Positions 18,084-27,934 of a stretch of 64,000 nt of DNA are shown piece after piece (the stretch's first letter is position 1; each line of letters begins with the position of its first letter). Source of the DNA: Staphylococcus chromogenes. Lineage in GTDB: Bacteria > Bacillota > Bacilli > Staphylococcales > Staphylococcaceae. The stretch covers positions 1,612,001-1,676,000 of the forward strand of contig NZ_CP118953.1 in NCBI RefSeq assembly GCF_029024625.1, read 5' to 3'. The notes beneath the pieces were generated by a model that made no database searches, was not told where the DNA came from, and was given only the letters and a program-made list of their open reading frames with translations. Both the position numbers and the translations under genes were made by a program.

Positions 18084-18890
18084 TTAACGACGATCGTCTT
18101 TAAAATCATTGAAACGCTCTTTAGCCTCTGATCCTTTATCTTTTAAGTCACGTGGCTCATTGCGTAGATTTTGACGCTCATCACGGAAATCATGATCATT
18201 TTCGCGTACACCATTATTTTGACGATGCGTGTCATGATGTTCATTTGTATGATTTGTACGCGTTACATCATGATAGCCACGATTATGATCTACATCGTTA
18301 GTGTGACGTCCGTCTCTTTGAACGTCATGGTCTACTCGATGATGATCTTCATTCGTGTGACGGTAGCGCTCTTCATCATGATTACGACGAGGTTCTTGCG
18401 CATAACGCGCATCTGTGTGATGATTTTTTGGTTTACGTACAAGTAACATAATACCTGCAATTAACCATAAAATCGCAACAATTAAACTAGCGCTTAAGAA
18501 TAAAGCAAGTAATGCTGCAACAATTAATAAAATACCTGCTAAGATACGTTTTTTAAATAAAAACGCTGCTATGAGTGCAAGAATTAACGGAATCCCCACA
18601 GTAAATAACATCGGGATAATATTTTGACTTTGCTCAGTCAATTGTGAAGGATCTTGACCTTGTTGTTGTAATTGCTGTTGAATTTCTTTGTTTTGTAATA
18701 ACTTTGGAAGTTGAGAACCGAAACCAATGATTAATAACGCCCATAATGCATGGAGGACGATACCAATCCATGTTAAAACTTTCTCAACTGTACGTTTAAA
18801 CGGTTTGTAATTCTGATGATTACCATAATGCGCGCGATCATTATTCATATTTTGCGCATGAGATGTTTCATAAGTATATTTATCTGCCAT
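18084..18890 (-). CDS. DUF4064 membrane protein with a His-rich charged tail
   Basis: A 268-residue protein: short soluble N-terminus, about four membrane segments between residues 36 and 150 (GIVLHALWALLIIGFG, IPMLFTVGIPLILALIAAFLF, ILAGILLIVAALLALFL, LIVAILWLIAGIMLLV), then a cytoplasmic tail of about 115 residues very rich in His, Asp, Arg and Asn (for example NHHTDARY, TNEHHDTHRQNN). The last 35 residues are strongly charged (DLKDKGSEAKERFNDFKDDRR). It is related in layout to the neighbouring auxB-like gene. AAGGAGG precedes the ATG. The function is unknown; metal binding by the His-rich tail is only a guess. Confidence 0.8.
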   Translation of the reverse strand: MADKYTYETSHAQNMNNDRAHYGNHQNYKPFKRTVEKVLTWIGIVLHALWALLIIGFGSQLPKLLQNKEIQQQLQQQGQDPSQLTEQSQNIIPMLFTVGIPLILALIAAFLFKKRILAGILLIVAALLALFLSASLIVAILWLIAGIMLLVRKPKNHHTDARYAQEPRRNHDEERYRHTNEDHHRVDHDVQRDGRHTNDVDHNRGYHDVTRTNHTNEHHDTHRQNNGVRENDHDFRDERQNLRNEPRDLKDKGSEAKERFNDFKDDRR

Positions 18891-19078
18891 AATTCAATAC
18901 CTCCTTACTGCTTTTATTACCCTATCTCACAAGTATAAACGCACAAATTATAAAAGTTTGCAAAATTCAAAGAGTAATCTATTATTTATAAGTTATAATA
19001 TAGCTATTAAATTAAAGCGATGTATTGAATCAGTCCAGTTAATGACTTGCTTTAAACGCTTATTTGAATGACTTTACC

Positions 19079-19123
19079 AAAAAAGCAGCAATGTTCATTT
19101 ATAAATGACATTACTGCTTTTTT
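19079..19123 (-). terminator. terminator after the auxB-like gene
   Basis: AAAAAAGCAG (19079-19088) and CTGCTTTTTT (19114-19123) close a long stem containing CATTTA/AAATGA. T-rich on both strands. Confidence 0.85.
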
Positions 19124-19131
19124 GTAAATAT

Positions 19132-20199
19132 TTATTGATTCCTATTTTCGTCTTCATGCGTACGTTCGTGTTGTACTTGTTTACGATAATCATAATTTTG
19201 ACGACGTTGAGAGGAAGCACTCGGACGTAATTTTCGTTGCTCTTTTTCATGTGCTTTACGCGCTTTGCGTGCCTCTTTTTTCTCTGCTTTGATTTGTGCA
19301 CGTTCTTCTTTACGTTGTTGTTTTAACGCTGCTTTGTCGTCATTTTGAAAATCGTCCATTTCATCAGTATTGCCTACCCCATTGGTTCTAGAATCAAAAG
19401 TATGCGTTGATTCTTGGTGACGGGATTCAGAACGTGTTTGATATGAAATTTCAGGCTCTTCTGGTTCACTGAAACTTTCTTCTTGAGGAGCTTCCGATGC
19501 TTTAGTTGTTTTGTGATGGTATTTTGCTGTACGTGAAAGTACTGGGCGTTCTGAATGCGTGTCATTGTCTTCATTTGACGTTGCATGATTTTGAGATGTT
19601 ATTGTTCTATCGCTGTTATCTCGGCGTTCATCTGCAATTGAAGATGTGGGTTGTGCATATACCTTTTCCTCGTTATTCATACGTTCATGACCAAACTCTT
19701 TGTCACGATAATTTTCTTCATACGGAACATCATAATAACGTGCAGCCGGAATCACTTTGTCTTTACGTGCAAACATCATTATCGCAACGATGATAAAAAA
19801 TAGAGGTACTAAAATAAAAAACAAAGGTACCGTTAAAATCGCAACAAGTAAAAAAAGTAGTCCTGACACAATACGGTGTTTCATTGAAATCAATGCAAGG
19901 AATGAAATCAATAGACATACTATTAAATAGACAATAAATGCCCATACGCCATTTTGCATTGAGATGACAAATTGTGTCGCGGTTAAGTTGTTATTTGCTA
20001 AAAATGTTTGTATTGTTTGGTTATTTGCAATACCATTTTCGATATTTTGTATTGAATTTTCATTGCTAAATAATACCAATCCAAAAAACATGGCAATGAT
20101 TGTCGTTAGAAGTAATAACGCCCAACTTAACCAACCCAGAATTTTTTCAGCAATGCGACTGACAGGTCTTGTCACCTGTTGGTACGCTTCATAAGCCAT
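19132..20199 (-). CDS. auxB: DUF4064 membrane protein, probable AuxB
   Basis: A 355-residue protein with four membrane segments in residues 20-165 and a long hydrophilic C-terminal tail. The tail is acidic then strongly basic, ending in a coiled-coil-like stretch (KAALKQQRKEERAQIKAEKKEARKARK, split here by category) and an Arg-rich end. It lies directly behind potD. In S. aureus the gene at this position is, as I recall, auxB, a membrane factor that stabilises lipoteichoic acid and supports beta-lactam resistance; the identification is by position and topology. TAAGGAGTG precedes the ATG. It is a tandem relative of the gene at 18084. Confidence 0.7.
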   Translation of the reverse strand: MAYEAYQQVTRPVSRIAEKILGWLSWALLLLTTIIAMFFGLVLFSNENSIQNIENGIANNQTIQTFLANNNLTATQFVISMQNGVWAFIVYLIVCLLISFLALISMKHRIVSGLLFLLVAILTVPLFFILVPLFFIIVAIMMFARKDKVIPAARYYDVPYEENYRDKEFGHERMNNEEKVYAQPTSSIADERRDNSDRTITSQNHATSNEDNDTHSERPVLSRTAKYHHKTTKASEAPQEESFSEPEEPEISYQTRSESRHQESTHTFDSRTNGVGNTDEMDDFQNDDKAALKQQRKEERAQIKAEKKEARKARKAHEKEQRKLRPSASSQRRQNYDYRKQVQHERTHEDENRNQ

Positions 20200-20263
20200 A
20201 ATTTCACTCCTTATTGTACTTTGTAACCTATATTATATCTAAACTCTTCCAAAATAACTAGAA

Positions 20264-21334
20264 TCATAACCCCATTTTGAAATTAAGGAATCTTTCATTA
20301 TATTCGTTCAACACTTGAGGACCTAAATCTTTATAAACTTCAAGTCTACGTTGCTCTTCAGGTGTAGGATAGATTCTATGATCTTCTCGTGTTTCTTTTG
20401 GAAGCAGGGATTTTGCTGTCTTATTCGGTGTGCCATATTCTACCCACTCGGTATTTTGTTTATTCACTTTTGGATCTAGCATAAAATTAATAAACTTGTG
20501 TGCGCCTTCCACATTTTGAGAAGTTTTTGGAATGACCATATTATCAAACCATAAATTTGAACCTTCTTTTGGAACTTTATAATCAAAACGGTCGTCACTC
20601 GTGAATATAGGTGCTGCAGAGCCACTCCATAAAACTGCAACGCCAGCTTCATGCTGTTCTAACATCATGGAAACTTCATCTCCAACAACACCTTTTATGG
20701 AAGGAGCAAAAGATTTTAATTCAGTTTCCGCTTCTTGTAAATGTTTAGGGTTTGTATCATTCAAACTATACCCTAAACTATTCAGAGATAGTCCCATAAT
20801 TTCTCGGGCACCATCGACAAATATAACATCATTTTTCAAGCGTGGATTTTTTAAATCTTGCCAACTATCAAATTTTATATCAGGATACTTCGTTTTATTA
20901 TAAATAATTCCGACAGTTCCAAAAAAGTACGGCATAGAATACGTATTATGCGGATCAAATGGTTGATTCATAAAATGCGAATCTAAATGCTTCATATTGG
21001 GGATTTTCTCTTTATCAAGCGGTTTTAATAAATGGGCTTTTCGCATTTTCTCAATTGTATAATCACTTGGAAAAGCCACATCGTAACTCGTTCCCCCATT
21101 TCGAATTTTAGCTTCCATTGCTTCATTAGAGTCAAATGTTTCATAAATCACTTTAATGCCTGTTTCTTTTTCAAATTGTTGAATTAATTCAGAATCTATA
21201 TATTCTCCCCAATTATAGACATACAATTTTTCTTGTTTCTTTTGACCCACGTCATGATTAATCCAATATCCGATTGCCAAAAAAAGTATGCCTGCTATAA
21301 GCGCGCCCCCTATTAATTGTATGAGTTGTTTCAT
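20264..21334 (-). CDS. potD: spermidine/putrescine ABC transporter substrate-binding protein
   Basis: A 356-residue extracytoplasmic solute-binding protein for polyamines. It has an N-terminal membrane helix (about 5-25) but no lipobox cysteine, so it seems to be anchored by an uncleaved segment rather than a lipid. Family motifs include LYVYNWGEYIDSELIQQFEKETGIKV, NGGTSYDVAFPSDYTIEKM, and FINFMLDPKVNKQNTEWVEYGTPN. The ATG overlaps the potC stop by four bases (ATGA). It is the last gene of the pot operon. Confidence 0.93.
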   Translation of the reverse strand: MKQLIQLIGGALIAGILFLAIGYWINHDVGQKKQEKLYVYNWGEYIDSELIQQFEKETGIKVIYETFDSNEAMEAKIRNGGTSYDVAFPSDYTIEKMRKAHLLKPLDKEKIPNMKHLDSHFMNQPFDPHNTYSMPYFFGTVGIIYNKTKYPDIKFDSWQDLKNPRLKNDVIFVDGAREIMGLSLNSLGYSLNDTNPKHLQEAETELKSFAPSIKGVVGDEVSMMLEQHEAGVAVLWSGSAAPIFTSDDRFDYKVPKEGSNLWFDNMVIPKTSQNVEGAHKFINFMLDPKVNKQNTEWVEYGTPNKTAKSLLPKETREDHRIYPTPEEQRRLEVYKDLGPQVLNEYNERFLNFKMGL

Positions 21335-22143
21335 AACGACATCCCCCTTTTATGCTCGACTGTACGTTTATGACGTTGTTTTAACCATTGATATAAAGCT
21401 AATCCAAGCATAATCAGGAGAAAGAGCAATGTTGAAATTGCATTAATTTCCATACTAATACCACGACGTGCCATTGAATAGACTTCGACAGATAATACAC
21501 TAAATCCATTACCTGTCACGAAGAAACTGACTGTAAAGTCATCTAAGGAATACGTGAGTGCCATAAAAAAGCCCCCAATGATTCCTGGCATTAATTGCGG
21601 TATCACGATACGACTCAACACTTGAAAATCAGAGGCACCTAAATCACGCCCCGCATCTAAAATAGAATCGTTCATTTCGTATAATTTAGGCAAAATCACG
21701 ATGACCACGATAGGAATACAAAACGCGATATGCGAAATTAGCACGGATGTAAATCCTAGTCCAAAGCCTGTGACATGACCAATGGCTGTAAACATGATTA
21801 AAAATGATGCACCAATAACAACATCTGATGAAACCATTAACACATTATTTAAAGTCAAAAAAGATATTTTAAGGGATTGATTTCTAATTTGATATAACAT
21901 GAATGCCCCAAACAAACCAATCAACGTCGAAATAGCCGCGGCGATAAGTGCAACTGCAATTGTGTTGAAAACAACTTCTAATAGACGGGCGTTACCAAAA
22001 AGCGTCGCATAATGTTCTAATGTAAATCCTCCAAAGTGAACCATATTACCTTCACTATTAAAGGAATAAAACATGAGATAGAAAATGGGTAAATACAACA
22101 CAACTAATAAACCAATCAAATAACTTTTACCTATCCATTTCAT
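21331..22143 (-). CDS. potC: spermidine/putrescine ABC transporter permease PotC
   Basis: A 270-residue inner-membrane permease with six segments. The ABC-permease EAA loop is seen in DAGRDLGASDFQVLSRIVIPQLMPGI. It pairs with PotB to form the polyamine channel driven by PotA. The start overlaps the end of potB by four bases, and its end overlaps potD, showing tight translational coupling. Confidence 0.92.
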   Translation of the reverse strand: MKWIGKSYLIGLLVVLYLPIFYLMFYSFNSEGNMVHFGGFTLEHYATLFGNARLLEVVFNTIAVALIAAAISTLIGLFGAFMLYQIRNQSLKISFLTLNNVLMVSSDVVIGASFLIMFTAIGHVTGFGLGFTSVLISHIAFCIPIVVIVILPKLYEMNDSILDAGRDLGASDFQVLSRIVIPQLMPGIIGGFFMALTYSLDDFTVSFFVTGNGFSVLSVEVYSMARRGISMEINAISTLLFLLIMLGLALYQWLKQRHKRTVEHKRGMSL

Positions 22144-22946
22144 CGCGATGCACCTCCCTTATGTTTTGTACGTGTCAGTATAAGTAGAAGTGCCATGAAC
22201 AACACGAGAAATAGTGCTATTGTTGAACCCATGCCATAATTTTGAATGACTAAAAATTGTTCTTCAATAGCTGTACCAATGTTTACCACTTTATTACCAG
22301 CGATTAAGCGCGTAATCATAAATAGCGATAAAGCCGGTATAAATGTGACTTGTATGCCTGTCTTAATGCCTTCTTTGGATAAAGGTAAGAGTACTTTGCG
22401 CATCGTCGTGAACGTGTTAGCACCTAAATCTTGCGCTGCATAAAAAAGTTGATTGTTAATATCTTTCATACTGTTATAGATTGGCAATAACATAAACGGA
22501 ATATAAATATACGCAGAAACAATAACGAACGCAGGCGCTGTAAATAATAATCCTTGTGAAGGCAAATGTAAGGCATTCAAAATACGGTTGATAAGTCCAT
22601 CTTGACTGAAAATACCGATAAATGCATAAGTCTTAAGAAGTAAATTCATCCAAGTCGGAATAATCATCACCAAAAGCCACGTTCCCGCATGCCGTGATTG
22701 TCGAATAAAATAGGCTGCCGGATAACTAATCAATAAACACACTAACGTTATGATAGCAGCATATAAAACAGACTCTGCAAACATGTACATATAACGCATA
22801 GTGAAAAACTGTTGATAGTTTTCAAAGGAAAAATGACCTTGTTGGTCTACAAAAGAAAAGTAACACAGCAAAATAACAGGAATTATAATAAATACAAGCA
22901 TCCATAAAAAATAAGGGATAGCTAACCATCGACTAATATTTTTCAT
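22140..22946 (-). CDS. potB: spermidine/putrescine ABC transporter permease PotB
   Basis: A 268-residue permease with six segments and an EAA loop ([25 protein letters not shown]). It forms the membrane channel with PotC. GGAGACG lies before the ATG within the last codons of potA, and the two genes overlap by 14 bases. Confidence 0.92.
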   Translation of the reverse strand: MKNISRWLAIPYFLWMLVFIIIPVILLCYFSFVDQQGHFSFENYQQFFTMRYMYMFAESVLYAAIITLVCLLISYPAAYFIRQSRHAGTWLLVMIIPTWMNLLLKTYAFIGIFSQDGLINRILNALHLPSQGLLFTAPAFVIVSAYIYIPFMLLPIYNSMKDINNQLFYAAQDLGANTFTTMRKVLLPLSKEGIKTGIQVTFIPALSLFMITRLIAGNKVVNIGTAIEEQFLVIQNYGMGSTIALFLVLFMALLLILTRTKHKGGASR

Positions 22947-24033
22947 AATCTACGTCTCCATAACCTTCAATACGTCTATCAAATTCCTCTTCGGTTTCAC
23001 CTGGAACCATGATATGAATCGCAACAGGATCAAAAAATAACCCGACTTTATCATTAATTTCCGCATTTTTAGTAGATTGTATCGTCCATTGGTAACCTTG
23101 TTCATCAATACATGTAATTTCGTAATGGACACCCCTAAACAAAGTTGAATGAACCGTCGCCTTGAATAACCCTTCTGAGGCATCAATTAACGAAATATCC
23201 TCAGGACGGATAATCACATCTACTTTCTTACCTGCTGGAATATCTTTATCGACGCAATCAAAATCTTGGCCATAAATATTGACCACATAGTCTTTCACCA
23301 TACGCCCTTCGACTATATTAGATTCTCCGATAAAATCTGCAACATATCGGTTGACCGGCTCATCATAAATATCTAGTGGCGTTCCGAACTGCTCAATATT
23401 CCCTTCACGCATGACAAAGATATAGTCACTTAGCGCTAATGCTTCTTCTTGATCATGTGTAACAAACACAAACGTAATGCCTAGTCTTGATTGCAATTCG
23501 CGTAACTCATACTGCATTTCGGTACGTAATTTTAGATCTAAAGCGGATAAAGACTCATCTAATAATAAAATTTCAGGTTCATTCACAATCGCACGCGCAA
23601 TCGCAATTCGTTGTTTTTGTCCCCCACTTAAAGATTGAATGTCGCTTTCAACATACTGTTCTAATTTGACAAGTTTCAAAGCTTCATAGACTTTCGTACG
23701 GATAGATTGCTTATCCATTTTTTTCATTTTCAAACCAAAAGCCACATTTTCATAGACATTTAAATGAGGAAATAACGCATAATCTTGGAAGACTGTATTG
23801 ACTTGACGTTTATTTGGGGGAAGATTATTTATTGTTTTACCTTGATAAACAATTTGTCCCTCATCCGCTTGTTCAAAGCCTGCAATCAATTTAAGTATCG
23901 TAGTTTTACCACATCCTGAAGGTCCTAAAATCGTGTAAAAGTGCCCTGTTTCGATATCTAAATCGATGCCCTTTAATATGGTTTTCCCTTGATATTTTTT
24001 GGTTACATTGTGAAAAGATAATAATGTAGTCAA
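22933..24033 (-). CDS. potA: spermidine/putrescine ABC transporter ATPase
   Basis: A 366-residue ABC ATPase. The nucleotide-binding domain occupies residues 1-235 with Walker [10 protein letters not shown], signature LSGGQKQR, Walker [13 protein letters not shown] and H-loop VTHDQEEAL. The rest is a TOBE-type regulatory domain, as in PotA/MalK. Translation starts at TTG 24033 behind TAGGAGG. It follows the Xre regulator gene with an 11-base gap. Confidence 0.94.
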   Translation of the reverse strand: MTTLLSFHNVTKKYQGKTILKGIDLDIETGHFYTILGPSGCGKTTILKLIAGFEQADEGQIVYQGKTINNLPPNKRQVNTVFQDYALFPHLNVYENVAFGLKMKKMDKQSIRTKVYEALKLVKLEQYVESDIQSLSGGQKQRIAIARAIVNEPEILLLDESLSALDLKLRTEMQYELRELQSRLGITFVFVTHDQEEALALSDYIFVMREGNIEQFGTPLDIYDEPVNRYVADFIGESNIVEGRMVKDYVVNIYGQDFDCVDKDIPAGKKVDVIIRPEDISLIDASEGLFKATVHSTLFRGVHYEITCIDEQGYQWTIQSTKNAEINDKVGLFFDPVAIHIMVPGETEEEFDRRIEGYGDVDYEKY

Positions 24034-24044
24034 AGTTTTTCCTC

Positions 24045-24584
24045 CTATAAATACGATGACGTAGCGACAATCATCACCCGTACTTCTGTATCTTTTTCAT
24101 TTAAAAGTTGATGTTGTTTTGTCGCTTTAAAATAAAGCGCATCCCCAGTTCTCGCTTGATACTTTTCGTTTCCTAATTTCAGTGTGACACAGCCCTTCAT
24201 ACAATAGATAAACGTATCAGAGTAAGAAGGCTCAAACAATTTATAAGAAGATTTTGGCTTAAGTGTGAGCAATAAAGGTTCCATCTCAAATTCATTCGAT
24301 GTCTTAACTGGCCACTGTAAAAAGTACCCTTTATCGTATTCATCATAAGTAAGTTGTTCTGCTTTGGGATAATGAATTTTATCGACTTGCTTTTCATCAA
24401 AAAATTCAGCCGGCGTTGTTCCTAATACTTCTAGTAAGTTTAAAAATGTTTCCATACTCGGTGAAGTTTTATCACTCTCAATTTGAGAAATATAGCCCTT
24501 AGATAAATCTGTGCGTTCTCCAAGCTCTTCTTGCGTTAAATTTTTAAGTTGCCTTAAATTTTTTAATTTCTGTCCTATGTTCAT
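24045..24584 (-). CDS. Xre-family regulator with C-terminal cupin domain, first gene of the pot operon
   Basis: A 179-residue protein: helix-turn-helix at residues 5-60 ([35 protein letters not shown]) and a cupin domain at about 105-178 ([33 protein letters not shown]). This architecture is typical of regulators of polyamine genes, so it probably senses polyamines or a derivative and controls the pot operon and itself. AGGAGA precedes the ATG. A 19-base palindrome 28-46 bases upstream (24612-24630) is the obvious operator candidate. Confidence 0.9.
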   Translation of the reverse strand: MNIGQKLKNLRQLKNLTQEELGERTDLSKGYISQIESDKTSPSMETFLNLLEVLGTTPAEFFDEKQVDKIHYPKAEQLTYDEYDKGYFLQWPVKTSNEFEMEPLLLTLKPKSSYKLFEPSYSDTFIYCMKGCVTLKLGNEKYQARTGDALYFKATKQHQLLNEKDTEVRVMIVATSSYL

Positions 24585-24596
24585 ATATGTCTCCTA

Positions 24597-24671
24597 AAAA
24601 AAGCTGCATTTTGTTTACTTTTACTAAACATAAAGTTTAATGCTTAATAAAAATACCAAAATACAGCTTAA
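24597..24671 (-). promoter_or_regulatory. terminator-like hairpin with nested palindrome upstream of the pot operon
   Basis: On the reverse strand AAGCTGTATTTTG ... CAAAATGCAGCTT forms a 13-bp stem (one mismatch) and is followed by TTTTTTT and at once by the AGGAG site of the regulator gene. The 49-base loop region contains TGTTTACTTTTACTAAACA (24612-24630), with perfect TGTTTA/TAAACA arms. It may end the UPF0223 transcript and also carry the pot operator or promoter. Confidence 0.6.
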
Positions 24672-24686
24672 ATTACAATAGGCTAT

Positions 24687-24959
24687 TTAATTGTCAGACA
24701 ACGTTTTTTGATCAGGATAATTTTTTGCTTGTTGTACTACTTTATAGCTATCATAGCCACTTGTTTTTTTAAATTCTTCAAAAATATTTTTCTCGTCTGC
24801 TTTCCCTGGAACGACCTTTTTAAAAACTTGATAACGATTCATGACGACGTCTCGTTCAATGGAGGATTCGTAATAAGATTCGATTGCATTAAAAAATTCA
24901 ATCACTTGAATTATCTCTTCTTGTGACCACTCAACATCGATAGGGTATGGGTACTCCAT
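24687..24959 (-). CDS. UPF0223 family protein (YktA-like)
   Basis: A 90-residue acidic, helical protein beginning MEYPYPIDVEWSQEEIIQVIEFFNAIE. The family is conserved in Bacilli and often lies near pdh genes or yktB; its function is unknown. GAGGAGGG precedes the ATG. It stands between the pdhD terminator and the hairpin before the pot regulator. Confidence 0.87.
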   Translation of the reverse strand: MEYPYPIDVEWSQEEIIQVIEFFNAIESYYESSIERDVVMNRYQVFKKVVPGKADEKNIFEEFKKTSGYDSYKVVQQAKNYPDQKTLSDN

Positions 24960-24984
24960 ATTTGTCCCTCCTCTATTTGTTTAT

Positions 24985-25025
24985 ATCAAAATGAAGGGCG
25001 AAGACAATAATTCGTCCTCGCCCTT
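24985..25025 (-). terminator. terminator downstream of pdhD
   Basis: AAGGGCGAAGAC (24994-25005) and GTCCTCGCCCTT (25014-25025) form a 12-bp stem with one mismatch. On the reverse strand TTCATTTT follows. The stem sequence closely resembles the ctaA/pycA terminator. Confidence 0.82.
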
Positions 25026-25052
25026 ATAAAAACGATATCTTTATTTACACAA

Positions 25053-26459
25053 TTACATTGTATGAATTGGTAAACCGATTGCTTTTTCAGCAGCTTCCAT
25101 GCTCATTTCACCTAATGTTGGGTGAGCATGTACTGTTAATGCGATGTCTTCAGCATTCATTCCTGCTTCAATAGCAAGACCTAATTCTGAAATAACATCT
25201 GATGCACTTGTACCTACAACTTGAGCTCCGATTAATGTATTGTCTTCTTTAAGTGTGATTAACTTAACGAAACCAGTTGTATCATTTAATGATAATGCAC
25301 GACCATTCGCTTGATACGGGAATTTAGAAGCTTTATATTCAATGCCTTCTTCTTTTGCTTGAGCTTCAGTGTAACCCACTTGTGCAAGTTCTGGTTCAGT
25401 GAAACATACTGCAGGCATACCGATGTAATCTACTTCGGCATTTTGACCTGAAATCGCTTCTGCAGCAATTTTTGCTTCGTAGCTTGCTTTATGTGCAAGT
25501 GGTAAACCAGGTACGATATCACCAATCGCATAGATAGTATCTACAGAAGAACGGCTTTGTTTGTCAACTTCGATTAAACCACGATCTGTAAGTTTAATAC
25601 CTACTTCTTCAAGACCTAATTCGTCTGTATTCGGACGACGACCTACAGTTACTAATACGTAGTCAGCGTCGATTGTTTTCTCTTCGCCTTTAACTTCGTA
25701 AGTCACTTTTACGCCGTTTTCTGTTTCTTCAGCAGATTTTGCTAAAGCTTCAGTTTCGATTTTCATACCTTTAGCTTTCATTGCTTTTTTAACCGGTTGT
25801 GTCATTTGTTTTTCAAAACCGCCTAAAATATCTTTCGCACCTTCAAGAATAGTAACTTCTGTACCAAAGTTAGCATAAGCTGTACCAAGTTCAGAACCGA
25901 TGTATCCGCCACCTACGACAACTAATTTCTTAGGTACTTCTTTAAGGTTTAAAGCACCAGTAGAGTCTAAGATACGTCCGCCAAATTTGAAGTTAGGAAT
26001 TTCAATTGGACGAGAACCTGTAGCAATAATCGCGTTTTTGAAATTGTAAGTTTGAGCACTTTTTTCATCCATTACGCGTAAGCTATTTTTATCATGGAAG
26101 TAAGCTTCACCTTTAACGATTTCTACTTTATTTCCTTTTAATAAAGATTCAACACCACTCGTTAATTTGTTAACAACTGAACTTTTGAACTCTTGTACTT
26201 TACCGAAATCTAAAGATACATTTTCAGCAGTAACCCCTAAGTCAGCACCGTGTTGCGCTTGTTCAAAACGGTGTGAAACGTTTAGTAATGCTTTTGAAGG
26301 AATACAACCTACGTTTAAGCATACGCCACCTAAGTTACCTTTTTCGACGATTGTTACTTTTTGACCTAATTGCGCTGCACGAATAGCTGCAACGTATCCA
26401 CCAGGACCTGCCCCGATAACAATAGTATCTGTTTCAATTGGAAAATCTCCGACTACCAT
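25053..26459 (-). CDS. pdhD: dihydrolipoyl dehydrogenase (E3)
   Basis: A 468-residue FAD enzyme that reoxidises dihydrolipoamide in the pyruvate (and other 2-oxoacid) dehydrogenase complexes, reducing NAD. Motifs: FAD-binding [17 protein letters not shown], redox disulphide [16 protein letters not shown]-binding [10 protein letters not shown], second FAD site YAIGDIV, and catalytic HAHPTLGE. Its ribosome site (GGAGGGG) lies in the last codons of pdhC, three bases before the ATG region. Confidence 0.97.
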   Translation of the reverse strand: MVVGDFPIETDTIVIGAGPGGYVAAIRAAQLGQKVTIVEKGNLGGVCLNVGCIPSKALLNVSHRFEQAQHGADLGVTAENVSLDFGKVQEFKSSVVNKLTSGVESLLKGNKVEIVKGEAYFHDKNSLRVMDEKSAQTYNFKNAIIATGSRPIEIPNFKFGGRILDSTGALNLKEVPKKLVVVGGGYIGSELGTAYANFGTEVTILEGAKDILGGFEKQMTQPVKKAMKAKGMKIETEALAKSAEETENGVKVTYEVKGEEKTIDADYVLVTVGRRPNTDELGLEEVGIKLTDRGLIEVDKQSRSSVDTIYAIGDIVPGLPLAHKASYEAKIAAEAISGQNAEVDYIGMPAVCFTEPELAQVGYTEAQAKEEGIEYKASKFPYQANGRALSLNDTTGFVKLITLKEDNTLIGAQVVGTSASDVISELGLAIEAGMNAEDIALTVHAHPTLGEMSMEAAEKAIGLPIHTM

Positions 26460-26462
26460 ATT

Positions 26463-27752
26463 TTACCCCTCCATTAATAATAATTCTGGATTGTTAAGTA
26501 AACGCTTGATGTGGTTCATTGCATTTTGACCAGTAGCTCCGTCAATTTGTCTATGGTCAAAGCTTAATGACAATGATAATACTGGTGCTGCAATAATTTC
26601 TCCATCTTTAACGATAGGTTTTTGCGCAATACGGCCAATACCTAAAATCGCTACTTCTGGATGATTAATAACTGGTGTAAACCATTGTCCACCTGCTGAG
26701 CCGATGTTACTGATTGTACATGTTGCACCTTTCATTTCCTCAGAAGTTAATTTACCATCACGTGCTTTAACAGCAAGTTCGTTAATTTCGTCTGAAATTT
26801 GGAAAATAGATTTACGGTCTGCATGTTTAACAACAGGCACTAATAAACCTCTTTCAGTATCTGCTGCGATACCGATATTCCAGTAGTGTTTGTGTACAAC
26901 TTCACCTGCTTCTTCATTGAATGAAGTGTTAAGTGCTGGGTATTTTTTAAGTGCTGAAACTAATGCTTTAACAACATATGGTAAGAATGTTAATTTCGTA
27001 CCTTGTTCAGCTGCGATTTCTTTAAATTTCTTACGGTGATCCCATAATTCTTGAACATCAATTTCATCCATTAATGTTACGTGAGGTGCTGTATGTTTAG
27101 AGTTAACCATTGCTTTAGCAATCGCTTTACGCATTGCAGGGATTTTTTCAGTAGTTTCTGGGAAGTCTCCTGCAGGTGCTGCTGTTGGTGCTGTTTCTTG
27201 TGTAGATTCAGCAGGTGTTGATGCTGTTTCTTCAGTAGTTGCAGCTTGGCCACCACCATTTAAGTATGCATCCACATCTTCTTTAGTAATTCTACCATTT
27301 TTACCTGTACCATTAACAGCTTTAATATTTACATTGTTATCGCGAGCATATTTACGTACTGAAGGCATCGCTTTAACTTTTTTGTTTTCATCTAAGTCTT
27401 CATTTGCTGGTGCTTGTTGAGGTGCTTCTTCTTTTGCTTCCTCTTTTACTTCTTCTTTGCTGTCATTTGAGCTTTCGTCATCATGACCGCCTTTGAATTG
27501 CATTTCTTCAGCATCAGGTGCATCAATTTTAACAATTGTATCCCCTACAACTGCCACTGTACCTTCTTCAACAAGAACGTCTTCAATTGTACCTGCTACA
27601 GGTGAAGGAATTTCAACGACAGATTTGTCGTTTTGTACTTCACATAGTACATCATCTTCTTCGATTTTATCTCCAGCTTTTACAAACCACTTTACAATTT
27701 CACCTTCGTGGATACCTTCACCAATATCTGGTAATTTAAATTCAAATGCCAC
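26463..27752 (-). CDS. pdhC: dihydrolipoamide acetyltransferase (E2 of pyruvate dehydrogenase)
   Basis: A 429-residue core subunit. The single lipoyl domain is at residues 1-80 with lipoyl-Lys43 ([12 protein letters not shown]). It is followed by an Ala/Glu-rich linker, a peripheral-subunit-binding domain ([28 protein letters not shown]), an Ala/Pro/Thr linker, and the catalytic domain ending in [14 protein letters not shown]. Translation starts at GTG 27752 behind AGGAGG. A 182-base gap with a long-range stem separates it from pdhB, unlike the tight spacing of the other pdh genes. Confidence 0.96.
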   Translation of the reverse strand: MAFEFKLPDIGEGIHEGEIVKWFVKAGDKIEEDDVLCEVQNDKSVVEIPSPVAGTIEDVLVEEGTVAVVGDTIVKIDAPDAEEMQFKGGHDDESSNDSKEEVKEEAKEEAPQQAPANEDLDENKKVKAMPSVRKYARDNNVNIKAVNGTGKNGRITKEDVDAYLNGGGQAATTEETASTPAESTQETAPTAAPAGDFPETTEKIPAMRKAIAKAMVNSKHTAPHVTLMDEIDVQELWDHRKKFKEIAAEQGTKLTFLPYVVKALVSALKKYPALNTSFNEEAGEVVHKHYWNIGIAADTERGLLVPVVKHADRKSIFQISDEINELAVKARDGKLTSEEMKGATCTISNIGSAGGQWFTPVINHPEVAILGIGRIAQKPIVKDGEIIAAPVLSLSLSFDHRQIDGATGQNAMNHIKRLLNNPELLLMEG

Positions 27753-27803
27753 TTTGTTTCCTCCTAATTAATCATTTTGATTGATAAGTTGTAACGGCAT
27801 AAA

Positions 27804-27903
27804 GGAATGTTAGAGATCGTCGCAAATCAGTAAGAGAAGTAATTGTACCTTCATTCTTAACATAGATCGCATTTCAATCATGATGATTGTCTCTAACAAT
27901 TCC
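27804..27903 (-). promoter_or_regulatory. long-range RNA stem in the pdhB-pdhC intergenic region
   Basis: GGAATGTTAGAGA (27804-27816) and TCTCTAACAATTCC (27890-27903) form a 13-bp stem with one bulge, enclosing about 73 bases. A second hairpin CAATCA-TGA-TGATTG (27875-27889) stacks directly against it. There is no T tract, so it is not an ordinary terminator; it could be a processing site or leader structure for pdhC. Confidence 0.55.
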
Positions 27904-27934
27904 TATATACCCCATTATGACTTCATTCAGTTAA

